Shown piece after piece: positions 15,400-24,922 of a stretch of DNA of 64,000 nucleotides. The notes below the pieces were generated by a model, which searched no databases, was not told the origin of the DNA, and saw only the letters and a program-made list of their open reading frames with translations. How positions within the stretch are numbered: position 1 is the stretch's first letter; each line of letters opens with the position of its first letter. The stretch comes from Sphaerochaeta globosa str. Buddy (GTDB lineage: Bacteria; Spirochaetota; Spirochaetia; Sphaerochaetales; Sphaerochaetaceae). The stretch is taken from assembly GCF_000190435.1 (NCBI RefSeq), contig NC_015152.1:1680458-1744457 (forward strand), in the 5' to 3' direction. A program made the position numbers and the translations under genes.

Positions 15400-17508
15400 A
15401 TGGTTGAAGATACATCGTTCTATAGACTTCTAATCGAAGAGATAGATGACCCTGTAGGTATCGTAGACAAGAATATGGTCATTCAATACAGAAGCCCGAG
15501 CTATGAGAAGGCATTCGCTTTCCATCCAGAAGAACTCATAGGCACCCATGTCCTTGATCACCTGCAAGAAGAAGATAGAAATCAGTATTCCCGAATATTT
15601 GGGGAGCTCCTTGCAAAGGGGCCGGGATCGGTTGGGCATGTGCTGGTGAGAATGACTTGCAAAGATGGACATGATGCCAGCATTCGAATTTCCATGAAAA
15701 ACCTATTAGATACAGAGCGCCTCAACGGAATACTGGAAACCTATATACGAATACCCGACCTTGAGAGTACCAATCGGCAAGTACAAGAAGAGATAGAAAA
15801 AAGCCGTGCCCTGATCGAAAGCACGGATGACATGATTTGGGTGGTCGATCCTGTAAACTTCGGGCTTATCATGTTCAATTCGAGCTTGATACACTACTTT
15901 AAGACCGGCCGAAGCCTCGATATCACGCGTGGGATGACACCTTCGGACTTGCTTCCCCCTGAGTATGCTATTGTATGGGAGCATATGTATGAAAAAGTTC
16001 TTTCCCAAGGTGCTTATAGGATCGACTATGAGACATCGGTGAACAAACGCATTCTAAACCTCTCGTTCAACGAAGTAAAAATCAGCGGTGAAACGATAGG
16101 AATATCGGTATTTGGCCAAGACATTACCGAACGGAAACTGACCGAGAAGGCATTGGAAACGGCCAACCGAAACTTTGACACTGCTTTAAAGAACTCGCTC
16201 ATCGGTATAGTCATAGTTGACAAGAACAAAAAGATACGTTGGTCGAATCCTTCGGCTATGACGATGATGCAGCTTAAAGAGAATGAAATTATTGGGAAAT
16301 TCTGTACGGATATTTTCTGTACCGCCGCACCCGAGAAATGTCCGATACTCGATGATGGGTTAAAAGTTGACAATAGTGAACGCATGTTGAAATGTGGTGG
16401 TGGGAAAGAAATTTTCATCATCAAATCAGTCTCCCCGATTGAGATGAATGGCGAGGAGCTGCTGATGGAAACCTTCGTTGACATCTCTGAACGGAAAAAG
16501 ATTGAATATGAATTACGAACGAGCCTGACACAGAACAAGAGGATTCTTGAAAACCTTCAGGATGCATACTTCCAAACCGACCTGCATGGTACTTTCACAG
16601 TCATCAATCCGAAGGCATTGTCTCTGTATGGGTTCGTCTCCCTGGATACTCTGGTTGGACAACCTGCGGACATACTGTTTGCCGATTCTGAAGATATGAA
16701 AAAATTGATACGTAGATTGCGGCATGATGGCTCGGTAAACGACTATAATTGCAAGACATTACGTGCCGACGGCACAACATTCTGGGTCTCAATGAATGTG
16801 CAATTCGTCAAGAATGAGGAAGGAAAGATTATTGGGACGGAAGGTTTGGTACGAGATATCTCCGATCGCATGGAATATGAGAATGAAATACGAAATAATC
16901 GAGACAACTTGCGTGTATTGAACGAACGATTGGAGAAAATGCTCGAGCAATCGGTACATGCAATCTCGAAGATTGGAGAGCTCAAGGATCTGTATACTGC
17001 AGGTCACCAAAGACGAGTGGAAAAACTCGCTTGTGCCATTGCAAAAAGTTTGGGGTTTTCTCCACTGGACCTAGTCAACCTATCATTCGGGGCTCTCATT
17101 CATGACATCGGGAAAGTATACATCCCTTCAGACATCCTGAACAAACCAGGAAAGATTACTGATCTTGAAGTCCAAATCCTGCAAACACACGTGGAGCAAA
17201 GTTATAACGTTGCAAAAGAGATTGATTTCCCCTGGCAGGTTGCAGAGATGATTCATCAGCATCATGAACGGCTCGATGGAACTGGTTATCCCTTGGGGCT
17301 GCCCGGCGATGATATTATTCTCGAAGCAAGGATTTTAGCGGTTGCTGATGTTGTTGAGTCGATGACTTCACACCGGCCTTATCGCGCATCACTAGGAATT
17401 GAAGCCGCGATGCAAGAGATAGAAAATTTCAAAGGAAGCAAGTTTGACCCGCTAGTTGTTGATGCTTGTATGAAAGTGGTTACAGAAAAAGACTTTTCTT
17501 GGGATTGA
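15400..17508 (+). CDS. Four-PAS HD-GYP protein (probable cyclic-di-GMP phosphodiesterase)
   Basis: 702 residues, cytoplasmic (no membrane segment). Four PAS domains at about 5-115, 135-245, 255-370 and 380-495 are followed by a short coiled linker (~495-520) and an HD-GYP domain. The metal residues are present: HDIGK (His568-Asp569) and HHERLDGTGYP (621-631), which distinguishes true HD-GYP enzymes from plain HD domains. Family function is hydrolysis of cyclic di-GMP. PAS3 has a cysteine-rich stretch (FCTDIFCTAAPEKC) of the kind seen in some redox- or ligand-sensing PAS domains. It is a lone gene. Confidence 0.9.
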   Translation: MVEDTSFYRLLIEEIDDPVGIVDKNMVIQYRSPSYEKAFAFHPEELIGTHVLDHLQEEDRNQYSRIFGELLAKGPGSVGHVLVRMTCKDGHDASIRISMKNLLDTERLNGILETYIRIPDLESTNRQVQEEIEKSRALIESTDDMIWVVDPVNFGLIMFNSSLIHYFKTGRSLDITRGMTPSDLLPPEYAIVWEHMYEKVLSQGAYRIDYETSVNKRILNLSFNEVKISGETIGISVFGQDITERKLTEKALETANRNFDTALKNSLIGIVIVDKNKKIRWSNPSAMTMMQLKENEIIGKFCTDIFCTAAPEKCPILDDGLKVDNSERMLKCGGGKEIFIIKSVSPIEMNGEELLMETFVDISERKKIEYELRTSLTQNKRILENLQDAYFQTDLHGTFTVINPKALSLYGFVSLDTLVGQPADILFADSEDMKKLIRRLRHDGSVNDYNCKTLRADGTTFWVSMNVQFVKNEEGKIIGTEGLVRDISDRMEYENEIRNNRDNLRVLNERLEKMLEQSVHAISKIGELKDLYTAGHQRRVEKLACAIAKSLGFSPLDLVNLSFGALIHDIGKVYIPSDILNKPGKITDLEVQILQTHVEQSYNVAKEIDFPWQVAEMIHQHHERLDGTGYPLGLPGDDIILEARILAVADVVESMTSHRPYRASLGIEAAMQEIENFKGSKFDPLVVDACMKVVTEKDFSWD

Positions 17509-17709
17509 GCCCACTCATCATACGGTGTTTGCTTCCCTCAGGCAGGTACTGCCCTACTCTTACGCTGTTTTCGGGCTAGAACGAAGGTGAATACCCCGGT
17601 GGAAACGTTTAGGCTGACTCTAACAATCGGGGGCAATCATATTTTTGTACGCTTGTATTGTTAATCTAACCAGTAATGAAAATACCTCAGGACGATTCCC
17701 GTAGAAACA

Positions 17710-17737
17710 GCAGGGGGAAAGTTCATCTCCCCCCTGC
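17710..17737 (-). terminator. Hairpin between convergent genes
   Basis: GCAGGGGG (17710-17717) pairs with CCCCCTGC (17730-17737). It lies 40 bases past the stop of the minus-strand lipoprotein gene. The T-tract is weak on both strands, so it may be a transcript-end stabiliser. Confidence 0.5.
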
Positions 17738-17777
17738 ACCGAACTTCAATTACTACATAGGGTATTGGGCAAATAGT

Positions 17778-18707
17778 TCATAAGAAAGCCCGTATAGGCC
17801 TGACCCTGGCATCGACGTCTTTATAGGCCTGCATAAAATTCGAAGGGAAGTCAAAACTCCTGCTCCACGCTGCGTAAACAGCACACTCGTAGGAACACCA
17901 GTATCCGCTATCAGTAAAACCAGGCGCGCTTAGCAAAGCTAATTCATTGTACATCAAGTTCAGCTCGTCTTTCGAGGGTAAAAACCAGTTGTCATATACA
18001 ACCCCGTCTTTTTCAACTACCAGCTCGTCACACAACTTCGCAGCATAGTCCCCCGTCTTGTCGTTTCCCGATTCTGAGCTATAGGCTTCGTCTCCCATTG
18101 CATCCACCAAGTCCTGCGTATTCCATCTCCCGACTCCTACGTCAGTCCCTCCTGTCACAATAGTATTGCTACCTGAAGGCCGGTGATACCCAAATATATG
18201 GCTGTAATCAGCTCTTTCCGGGACATCATCCGTATCAATCGAAACCCTGCGATCCGATCCACTACCAGCCACCCAAAGGTCGGCAGGAGCCACCTCAAGA
18301 TACCGCCAACCATTCTCGATGTAAAACTCATCCGAAACATAGATTATCCACCCGCCTGCAGGGCCTCTATCACCTACCGCATACTCTGTCCATCTCGCAT
18401 ACAAAGCCTTGTCCCCCATAGAACCTTGCGCAATAGTAGTCACAGCAGTACCTTCAAAAGCAGCGTTGGAGAACCACCCATCAAACACAAAGCCGGGTTT
18501 CGTCGGAGCTTGCAGTGTTATCGTCGGTGTCTTGATGGTGTAGGTTTCAGGATTGCCGTCATCGTTGATTCCGCCATCCAGGTTGTAGGTGATGGTGTAG
18601 GAATCATAAGTCTTGGGATCAATCGTATCGTTGCAGCCAAGCAGTAGGACTGAAAGAAGGATTGATGTAAAGAATATTGTTAGTGTAAGTATCTTTGTTT
18701 TTTTCAT
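17778..18707 (-). CDS. Lipoprotein with InlB-type repeat and DUF1566 domain (paralogue A)
   Basis: 309 residues from ATG 18707 (MKKTKI), which follows AAGGGA. The signal peptide ends in a lipobox (VLLLGC). An InlB/Listeria-Bacteroides-type repeat (~35-110, ending FDGWFSNAAF...LYARW) is followed by a DUF1566-type domain (~115-309) with GPAGGWIIYV, WFLPSKDELNLMY and a terminal VRPIRAF. Such proteins are surface lipoproteins of unknown ligand. A paralogue of the same architecture lies at 20688-21581. Confidence 0.8.
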   Translation of the reverse strand: MKKTKILTLTIFFTSILLSVLLLGCNDTIDPKTYDSYTITYNLDGGINDDGNPETYTIKTPTITLQAPTKPGFVFDGWFSNAAFEGTAVTTIAQGSMGDKALYARWTEYAVGDRGPAGGWIIYVSDEFYIENGWRYLEVAPADLWVAGSGSDRRVSIDTDDVPERADYSHIFGYHRPSGSNTIVTGGTDVGVGRWNTQDLVDAMGDEAYSSESGNDKTGDYAAKLCDELVVEKDGVVYDNWFLPSKDELNLMYNELALLSAPGFTDSGYWCSYECAVYAAWSRSFDFPSNFMQAYKDVDARVRPIRAFL

Positions 18708-19021
18708 TGTTTTTCCCTTAGTAAGCAACCATAGTGATAAGATTTAACAGAACTGTCATTCTGTACGAGATAGAACAACTATTCTTTTATCGTGAGAGCC
18801 TGCAGACTGAACGTAAGCAGGACCACGATGGCACCAAAGCATTACTGTGAACGAAGCTAATTCATGCATTCCTCCTACAAGAAAGAAGTAGATGGTAGAA
18901 GTATCGAGACAATCTAGAAGAGACTAATATAGTATGTCTGAGCCTTTGGATTTTCTCTTTCCACGTAACTGTTACTTTGCCTAGTATGTAATGCATAGGT
19001 AAAGTTCCAAGATGCACCATC

Positions 19022-19270
19022 CTACGATTGCTGGATGAACAACTTGTCTTGGGCCGGATCAAAATCTTGCAGTAATAGAATGGGAATAGAACCATCCAAC
19101 GTTTTCCAAGAACCGTTTGCATCCGGTTCTTGTTGATAACGGAATGACTGGAGCCGGTTGTCGGAGTTTCGTACCTTGAAGTAGAGCTGATTGCTAGAAG
19201 CAAACAAAGCTACAGAATTCAGGAAGAACAGGATGACTGTGCAAGCGGCCGTCCGAATGAAAAACTTCAT
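19022..19270 (-). CDS. Small exported protein, unknown
   Basis: 82 residues. A signal peptide (MKFFIRTAACTVILFFLNSVALFA) leaves a ~58-residue mature part with charged and aromatic residues and no cysteine. No family recognised. It ends 315 bases upstream of paralogue A on the same strand; the interval 18708-19021 holds only short frames. The start follows GAGGATTTCG-like sequence with a modest ribosome site. Confidence 0.5.
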   Translation of the reverse strand: MKFFIRTAACTVILFFLNSVALFASSNQLYFKVRNSDNRLQSFRYQQEPDANGSWKTLDGSIPILLLQDFDPAQDKLFIQQS

Positions 19271-19822
19271 AATCGAAATCCTCGCTATCTTTTTAAATTA
19301 TGTTTATAAGTATGTTCAAGAGGTCTTTTGACGCTTGAAATGGGTTGATTATGAAAGAGTTCCTATCCAGAAAATTGGAATTGACTTACTTGGCTGAAAT
19401 TTCTACTTAAAAACAAAGTTATATACAGAATATTCACTCTGTGAAATATTTATGCTTTCTTACCTGTGACTTGCAACAAGACTTGCTCAGTCTTTTATAA
19501 TGACTCCAGATTTGTGAAAAAACCCATGGTTATATTAGTTGTATTTATATTCTGTGTAGGTAATTCCGTACCTTGTGGTATCCTCATCCCCAACACAGAC
19601 GATATCAGGGTTACTTAACGGCTCATCCAGGCAGGCGAGCTAAGGGGTCTCGCTCATCGTAGGTGCAGACAGAATTTTGGACCAAATTGATATTGGATTT
19701 AGTTTGTTCAGTGATGAACGGAAAAGATTCATAGTAAGAAATGCAAAAGATAACGACTTTCACCTTCACACGATACGAGTGGCCTAGTTTCCTAAATTAT
19801 GCCCATAACCTAAAAATTCCTC
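19271..19822. other. Intergenic region with an open-frame fragment and a tRNA-like 11-mer
   Basis: About 550 bases without a convincing gene. From ~19645 to 19786 a plus-strand frame without a start codon reads like a protein C-terminus (GADRILDQIDIGF..., ...NDFHLHTIRVA, stop). ACCTTCACACG at 19762-19772 repeats exactly an anticodon-region stretch of the tRNA gene 131 bases downstream. It may be a scar of a lost gene or integration; nothing is firm. Confidence 0.3.
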
Positions 19823-19851
19823 TGGACAGGCATCTAGTATTTCCGTATTAT
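19823..19851 (+). promoter_or_regulatory. Promoter of the tRNA-Val gene
   Basis: TGGACA (19823-19828), 17-base spacer, TATTAT (19846-19851). The predicted start point lies just before the tRNA 5' end at 19866. Confidence 0.7.
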
Positions 19852-19865
19852 TGTCAAAGTAACTC

Positions 19866-19937
19866 GGGCGCGTAACTCAGCGGGAGAGTGCTACCTTCAC
19901 ACGGTAGAAGTCGTTGGTTCAAACCCAATCGCGCCCA
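19866..19937 (+). tRNA. tRNA-Val (anticodon CAC)
   Basis: 72-base cloverleaf: acceptor GGGCGCG pairs with CGCGCCC, the anticodon arm CTACC-loop-GGTAG has loop TTCACAC with anticodon CAC, and the T arm contains GGTTCAAACCC. Discriminator base A; CCA is not encoded. It is a lone tRNA gene with its own promoter and terminator. Confidence 0.95.
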
Positions 19938-19940
19938 ACA

Positions 19941-19977
19941 GGCAACTGGCTCTATTACAAGAGTTGGTTGCTTTTTT
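19941..19977 (+). terminator. Rho-independent terminator of the tRNA gene
   Basis: GCAAC (19942) and CTCT pair with AGAG and GTTGC (ending 19971), followed by six T. Confidence 0.85.
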
Positions 19978-20181
19978 GTAGGTGGAGAATTTTTATAAAA
20001 CGCTCCGGGCTGTGCATATTTCGTATTCCACTCTGAATACGCTTGTTTCAAATCCAAAGCTTGATAGAATAGCACAGACCGACCTTGACTCAATCAAGGT
20101 GCAATAGTATTTCATGAGCAGGCAAGTCTACCGAAATGAAGATGAACCTCATACAGAAAAGAAACAGAAAAAGGATAGAAC

Positions 20182-20598
20182 GTGAAAAAGTTCCTTCAAC
20201 AACTAAAGCGTGCTCTTGGGCAGTGGTCATACGGACGATATGGGTATGATCAGTTGTCAAAAGTCTTATACTTCATAAGCATTGTCTGTATCGGATTGTC
20301 ACTCATCCCGGGTTTCCAATTCTTGGTAGTAATCTCCTTGGTACTTGTGGTATTGGTAAGTTTCAGAACCTCTTCCAAACATACCGCGAAGCGAAGGCTT
20401 GAAAACGAAAAATTCCTCAGCCTCACAAAGAAACCAAGAGATTGGTTTGCGTTCAGGAAAGAAGTGTATGCAAACAGAAAGACTTACAGCTATTTCATCT
20501 GTACCGAATGTGGACGCCATTACAGAGTCCCCAAAGGAAAAGGAAAAATCAAAATATCCTGTCCTGGTTGTGGTACTACCGTGATCGCCAAAACGTGA
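20182..20598 (+). CDS. Small membrane protein with C-terminal zinc ribbon
   Basis: 138 residues. Two adjacent hydrophobic segments (about 30-65) form a membrane hairpin. The C-terminus has two Cys pairs, FICTECGRHYRVPKGKGK then ISCPGCG, a zinc-ribbon arrangement probably on the cytoplasmic side. The GTG start at 20182 follows AAAGGAT. Zinc-ribbon/membrane proteins of this form are common hypothetical proteins; function unknown. Lone gene convergent with a DUF1566-type lipoprotein gene. Confidence 0.7.
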   Translation: MKKFLQQLKRALGQWSYGRYGYDQLSKVLYFISIVCIGLSLIPGFQFLVVISLVLVVLVSFRTSSKHTAKRRLENEKFLSLTKKPRDWFAFRKEVYANRKTYSYFICTECGRHYRVPKGKGKIKISCPGCGTTVIAKT

Positions 20599-20631
20599 TA
20601 AGCCACACCACTTCATGTGCAAGTAAAATTT

Positions 20632-20666
20632 TAGTCTAAAAGGCAGAGGGCTCTATACCCTCTGCC
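20632..20666 (-). terminator. Rho-independent terminator of DUF1566-type lipoprotein paralogue B
   Basis: GGCAGAGGG (20642-20650) pairs with CCCTCTGCC (20658-20666); on the minus strand it is followed by TTTTAG and a further T-rich run. It may also serve the convergent zinc-ribbon gene. Confidence 0.75.
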
Positions 20667-20687
20667 TCCATGTTGCTGAATTGCTCA

Positions 20688-21581
20688 TCAGAAAGCTCGT
20701 GCAGGCCTGACTCTATACATACCATCTCGAGGGTTCATGCTTTGCATTCCATTCGTGAAAAACTGAAGCATCGCATAGAATGAAGAGTTTTCTAATTCTG
20801 ATGAACTCCAATAATAGCTATCAGTTAATCCCCCAATAGGCACCTCAATATGGTAGAGATTCTCGTACATTACGTTCAACTCATCTTTGCTCGGCAGAAA
20901 CCAATCTGTATACCCTCCGTTTGCATAGAGGCTGCAGGCCCTTGCAGCATAGTGCTCCGTCGGACTGTATACCATAGGATCATAATCAGAAATGTAATAG
21001 GCAGAGGTCCCCATCGCATTCACCAAGGCTTCTGTGTTTGCCTTGCCGGTTCCTATCGCTGTACCTGTGCCCACTGCAAGGTTAGCACCACCAGGTGTTG
21101 ATCGGTAGAGTCCATAGAAGTGAATGTAGGGCCTTGTAGTGTCGAATTCCGACGTAATATCCGAAGGGGCAGCCTCCAGGAACCGCCATTCATCTTGATA
21201 CGTCCCCTTGTCATAGAAAACTATCCCACCGGCAGGACCAGTGTCTCCAGGAACATAATCAGGTATCCAATTTGCATAGACGGTAATGTCCTCAGTCAAT
21301 GGCGTGGAGGCGTCGAACGCTGTCCTCCCGCCATTGACTTGCGTGTACCATCCGCCGAACGTATCGCCTCTCTTGCCAGGAGGTGTCGGTAATGACCCGA
21401 CCGTATCAGTTCCTGCAGTCCGCAACACATTCTTGGATGCAGGATACACATTGGAATCTGCGCCCTGATCATCGAACGTAACCGTCACTTGCCTGTTTGC
21501 CAACTCATTGATCATATCGCTGCATCCAGTGAACACCACAAGCAACAACCCAATGCATACTACTAATTTTCCTGCTTTCAT
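20688..21581 (-). CDS. Lipoprotein with InlB-type repeat and DUF1566 domain (paralogue B)
   Basis: 297 residues. Signal peptide with lipobox VVFTGC, an InlB-type repeat (~32-108, TFGGWYTQVNGG...VYANW) and a DUF1566-type domain (~112-297) with GPAGGIVFYDKG, WFLPSKDELNVMY, YYWSSSE and a terminal VRPARAF. The architecture is the same as paralogue A at 17778-18707 but sequences differ widely outside motifs, so the duplication is old. Likely displayed at the cell surface; ligand unknown. Confidence 0.8.
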   Translation of the reverse strand: MKAGKLVVCIGLLLVVFTGCSDMINELANRQVTVTFDDQGADSNVYPASKNVLRTAGTDTVGSLPTPPGKRGDTFGGWYTQVNGGRTAFDASTPLTEDITVYANWIPDYVPGDTGPAGGIVFYDKGTYQDEWRFLEAAPSDITSEFDTTRPYIHFYGLYRSTPGGANLAVGTGTAIGTGKANTEALVNAMGTSAYYISDYDPMVYSPTEHYAARACSLYANGGYTDWFLPSKDELNVMYENLYHIEVPIGGLTDSYYWSSSELENSSFYAMLQFFTNGMQSMNPRDGMYRVRPARAF

Positions 21582-21776
21582 CCGCTTACCCTACCGTCCG
21601 AACTGCAATCCGGCACTCATTTCATACTGCATTCAATCCAAATTTGGTTTTGAATATAGCAATTGTGCGAGTACGAAGCGGCACCTTCACATAAAAAGGG
21701 TTGATTTCTACTCAAAAACTCAACAACTAAGAGATTGCTCTGAAAAAGTTGGTAGCTTCTATGGAAAATCGGATAG

Positions 21777-23729
21777 TTAAAACTCATCCCTCAAGCTACT
21801 CAGTGAACTGATACCCCTGCTTGTATAACCATGCAGGGTTGTGAGTATCAGGTTCTGGGGAATTGACTCCAGAAAGTATGCTTGGCTTTTAGCAGGAGAA
21901 GAATCTACCCACATAGAATTCCGTGCTCTGGAATACCTGGTGATGATCAACTCGTTCTTTGCCCTGGTTAAGGCTACATAGAGAACCCTACGTTCTTCCT
22001 CCTCGGCTTCAAGATCACCTAGGGAGCGGGAGTGAGGATACTGGGAAGGAATGGCTGAAGCAACAAAACAGATGGGAGCCTCAGTCCCCTTGGCACTATG
22101 GACGGTGATAAGGGTAAGGGCATCGTCGCTGCTCTCGTTGCTCAACTGGGTACCATGCATCGGCTCAAGCGTGAAATCATCAATGAATTGTCCCAGTGTA
22201 TGATAGGTGCGGGCAACTTTTTCCAACAACTGTAAATCCTGCTTGCGTTGCTTCCAGTGGTCATATCGCTCAGCTAACAATGGACTCAACTGTTGAATTG
22301 CAGCCTGAATGCATGCTAGAGGCGTGGTACCAGCTTTCATCGCAGACGCTAGAGCGGTGACACTTGCATGGTCCTTCCCAAGCAAGCTCTCCAACGTTTG
22401 GATGACTGAATCGCTTGCGGTGCCCGCACTATACACATTGTTCACAATCCGCTCAGCAGAAATCTCCCCTATTCTGGGGAACAACTGCAAATAGCGCATC
22501 CAAGCAAGATCATCAGAGCTGTTGCGTACCAAACGCAACAGAGCAAACACATCCCGTACATGGGCAGATTTAGTCAGCACCAACCCACCGATGAAGCGAT
22601 AGGGAATCTTTCGTCTGATCAATTCGGCTTCCAACGTCTTGGCCTCAAAACTTGAACGATATAACACCATAATATCGGAGAGAGGAATCTTCTGTTCCTG
22701 ATAGCCAACCACTTGGTCGGCTATCCACGAACATTCATCGGCTTGGTTCTCAAAATCCTCGAGACGGACCAAGTTCTCACTTCTGCCTCTTATCGCCTCA
22801 AGAGTATGCTGATAAGGATAGGAGGAACACGACAACAGCCAGTTGGAAACATCGAGAATTTCTTGGTAACTGCGATAATTCAATGACAAGGAAAAGGAAA
22901 TGCTGTCACTGAATATTGTCCCGAACTCCATCATGTGGGTGAACTCGGCTCCCCGGAACCGGTAGATTGATTGGGCCGGGTCTCCTACACAGAACAAGTT
23001 CACCTGCTCCCTACTGAAGTGCTTGAGAATATTGAACTGAATGGGATTTGTGTCCTGCATCTCATCCACCAACACTTCATCGAACAGGGTGCAAACTGCA
23101 TGCCGCAATGCTGCCTTCTTAGTCAACGCCTCATCGAATTTTATCAGAAGGTCATCGTAATCGAGATAGCCCCGTTCCTCTTTTCTCTGCTGGTACAAAC
23201 TGAATATCTGCATGCAGAGGTCTATCTGCTCTTCATCCAGATCCGTTTGCTCGTGAAGATAAACATCTGTATTTTGAAGTGTATTGCGACTGTACGAGTA
23301 GAGAGAAAGCAGGTGATCGGAACTGGGAAATCCTCTTTTTGGTCCCTTGAGGTTCTTGATGAGGGATTTTCTCACCATGCCCATCAGATTGTCCTGGTCA
23401 TCAGAGTCGATAATCGATAGGCCACTGATAGCAAAACTTTTGGGAAGTGAACTCATGACCTTCAGACAGAAAGCATGGAACGTCCCCATCTGCACCGACT
23501 CCCCTGCTGATCCGACTTCATGAGCCAACCTATGACGAAGCTCCTGTGCCACACGATTGGTGAATGTGAGGACCAGAAGCCTATCCGCTTGCGTCCCCTG
23601 GGTAATGCGATGGGCGGCGCGAGCGATAATGGTCCGCGTCTTTCCGCTCCCGGCCCCGGCATTCACCAGAATATTTCTTTTTGGCCCGTCATACACAACT
23701 GCAGCCATTTGTTGCTGATTGAGTTCCAC
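21777..23729 (-). CDS. UvrD/Rep/PcrA-type ATP-dependent DNA helicase
   Basis: 650-residue superfamily 1A 3'-5' helicase. Walker A AGAGSGKT at 24-31, motif Ia VLTFTNRVAQELRHR, motif II VDEMQDTNPIQ, motif III FCVGDPAQSIYRFRGA, motif IV SLNYRSYQEI, motif V LITVHSAKGTEAP and motif VI RRVLYVALTRAK are all present. It is shorter than UvrD/PcrA (~720) and lacks their basic C-terminal tail, so it is a UvrD-family helicase rather than certain UvrD itself. Acts on DNA in repair or replication restart. Lone gene. Confidence 0.93.
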   Translation of the reverse strand: MELNQQQMAAVVYDGPKRNILVNAGAGSGKTRTIIARAAHRITQGTQADRLLVLTFTNRVAQELRHRLAHEVGSAGESVQMGTFHAFCLKVMSSLPKSFAISGLSIIDSDDQDNLMGMVRKSLIKNLKGPKRGFPSSDHLLSLYSYSRNTLQNTDVYLHEQTDLDEEQIDLCMQIFSLYQQRKEERGYLDYDDLLIKFDEALTKKAALRHAVCTLFDEVLVDEMQDTNPIQFNILKHFSREQVNLFCVGDPAQSIYRFRGAEFTHMMEFGTIFSDSISFSLSLNYRSYQEILDVSNWLLSCSSYPYQHTLEAIRGRSENLVRLEDFENQADECSWIADQVVGYQEQKIPLSDIMVLYRSSFEAKTLEAELIRRKIPYRFIGGLVLTKSAHVRDVFALLRLVRNSSDDLAWMRYLQLFPRIGEISAERIVNNVYSAGTASDSVIQTLESLLGKDHASVTALASAMKAGTTPLACIQAAIQQLSPLLAERYDHWKQRKQDLQLLEKVARTYHTLGQFIDDFTLEPMHGTQLSNESSDDALTLITVHSAKGTEAPICFVASAIPSQYPHSRSLGDLEAEEEERRVLYVALTRAKNELIITRYSRARNSMWVDSSPAKSQAYFLESIPQNLILTTLHGYTSRGISSLSSLRDEF

Positions 23730-23851
23730 CTCATCACCTCAACATATGTATAGTTATTACAGCCTACCACCTCTTTGCATGATTGCATAGAGCAGAGAAG
23801 TTCATCCCTACAGGTATTTGCTTTTGTTGTGCATGGGGACTACCATAGGCT

Positions 23852-24850
23852 ATGCATACACTGGTAATCGGAAGCAGAGTTCACGCTGATAAGCAAGGTA
23901 TCAACTTCTTTTCATTCGATGAACACACAGGTGCCTTACAGCACCTCTCGGGCTTTGGAGGAGTGGAGTATCCAAACTTCCAATGTTTTGATCGTGAGAA
24001 ACGAATACTCTACACCGTCAGCGAAACTGAGACGGATGGGCATGTATATGCCTATCGAGTTTCTCCTGCCCTGACGTGTGAAAAGCTGTTCTGTGTTCCC
24101 AGTCAGGGTGACTCTCCCTGCCATCTAGCCCTCGAGCCTACTGGCAAAGGCCTTGCAGTCGCAAATTATGCTGATGGGGTGTTCACCTTCCTGGGTTTTG
24201 GAAGGCCTGACTTTATTGAAACCTTCCCAGGCAAAGGAAAACATCCAAATCGGCAGCAAAGTAGCCATATCCACAGCAGCCTTTGGCTGGAAGCAGGAAA
24301 ATCCTTGTTGGTTGCTGATTTGGGCCTCGATCGAATAATCTGGTATACGGATTCCTTCACTCGCAAACATTACATCACCGTGCCCGCTGGAACCGGACCA
24401 CGACACCTAGCACTCTCATTGGACCAAGGCACCCTCTTTGTTGCCTCAGAACTTTCCAATGAAGTATTGGTAATCCAACTAGGACCTGAACCTAGCGTGG
24501 TCCAGACCATCAGCACCCTACCCGCTGATTTCCTTGGTGAGAATACGGTAGCGGACATCCACCTCTCATCCGACCAACGCTTTTTGTACTGCTCCAACCG
24601 TGGGCATAACAGCATTGCAATGTATGCTCTTGATCTAAGCACTAGCTCTCTTACCTTGCTTGGTCACTGTATGGTGGAACAAGAACCAAGGAACTTCTGC
24701 ATCTCCCCTTCTGATTCCTTTGTTCTGGTTGGCAATGCCGGCAGCAACTCGGTAACGGTGCATGTCATCGACCAGATAACAGGATTACTTTCGTCTGCGA
24801 TGCATCGAATCGAGCTTATTGAGCCTGTGTGCCTGACTTTTTTCGACTAA
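23852..24850 (+). CDS. Lactonase-family beta-propeller (6-phosphogluconolactonase-like)
   Basis: 332 residues with the seven-bladed propeller repeats of the PF10282 lactonase family: GDSPCHLALEPTGKGLAVANYADG, then GTGPRHLALSLDQGTLFVASELSNEV, LSSDQRFLYCSNRGHNSIAMY and EPRNFCISPSDSFVLVGN patterns. Characterised bacterial members hydrolyse 6-phosphogluconolactone in the oxidative pentose phosphate pathway. Length matches. It is monocistronic with a strong terminator; no other pentose-phosphate gene is adjacent, so the substrate is inferred from the family. Confidence 0.8.
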   Translation: MHTLVIGSRVHADKQGINFFSFDEHTGALQHLSGFGGVEYPNFQCFDREKRILYTVSETETDGHVYAYRVSPALTCEKLFCVPSQGDSPCHLALEPTGKGLAVANYADGVFTFLGFGRPDFIETFPGKGKHPNRQQSSHIHSSLWLEAGKSLLVADLGLDRIIWYTDSFTRKHYITVPAGTGPRHLALSLDQGTLFVASELSNEVLVIQLGPEPSVVQTISTLPADFLGENTVADIHLSSDQRFLYCSNRGHNSIAMYALDLSTSSLTLLGHCMVEQEPRNFCISPSDSFVLVGNAGSNSVTVHVIDQITGLLSSAMHRIELIEPVCLTFFD

Positions 24851-24854
24851 GGCA

Positions 24855-24896
24855 GAGAGAGGGCCGGTTTCCCAGCCCTCTCTCATTTTTCTTTCA
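24855..24896 (+). terminator. Rho-independent terminator of the lactonase gene
   Basis: GAGAGAGGGC (24855-24864) pairs perfectly with GCCCTCTCTC (24875-24884), followed by ATTTTTCTTT. Confidence 0.9.
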
Positions 24897-24922
24897 ACAT
24901 TGTATCTTCTTGTGTACCTTGC

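Noticed and set aside
18862-19203. 113-residue minus-strand frame overlapping the small exported protein
   Set aside because: No ribosome site or plausible composition; the overlapping 82-residue frame has a clean signal peptide.
19854-20093. 79-residue minus-strand reading frame across the tRNA
   Set aside because: It is antisense to tRNA-Val; its ARLGLNQRLLPCEGSTLPLSYAPE-type ending is a familiar false gene produced by tRNA sequence.
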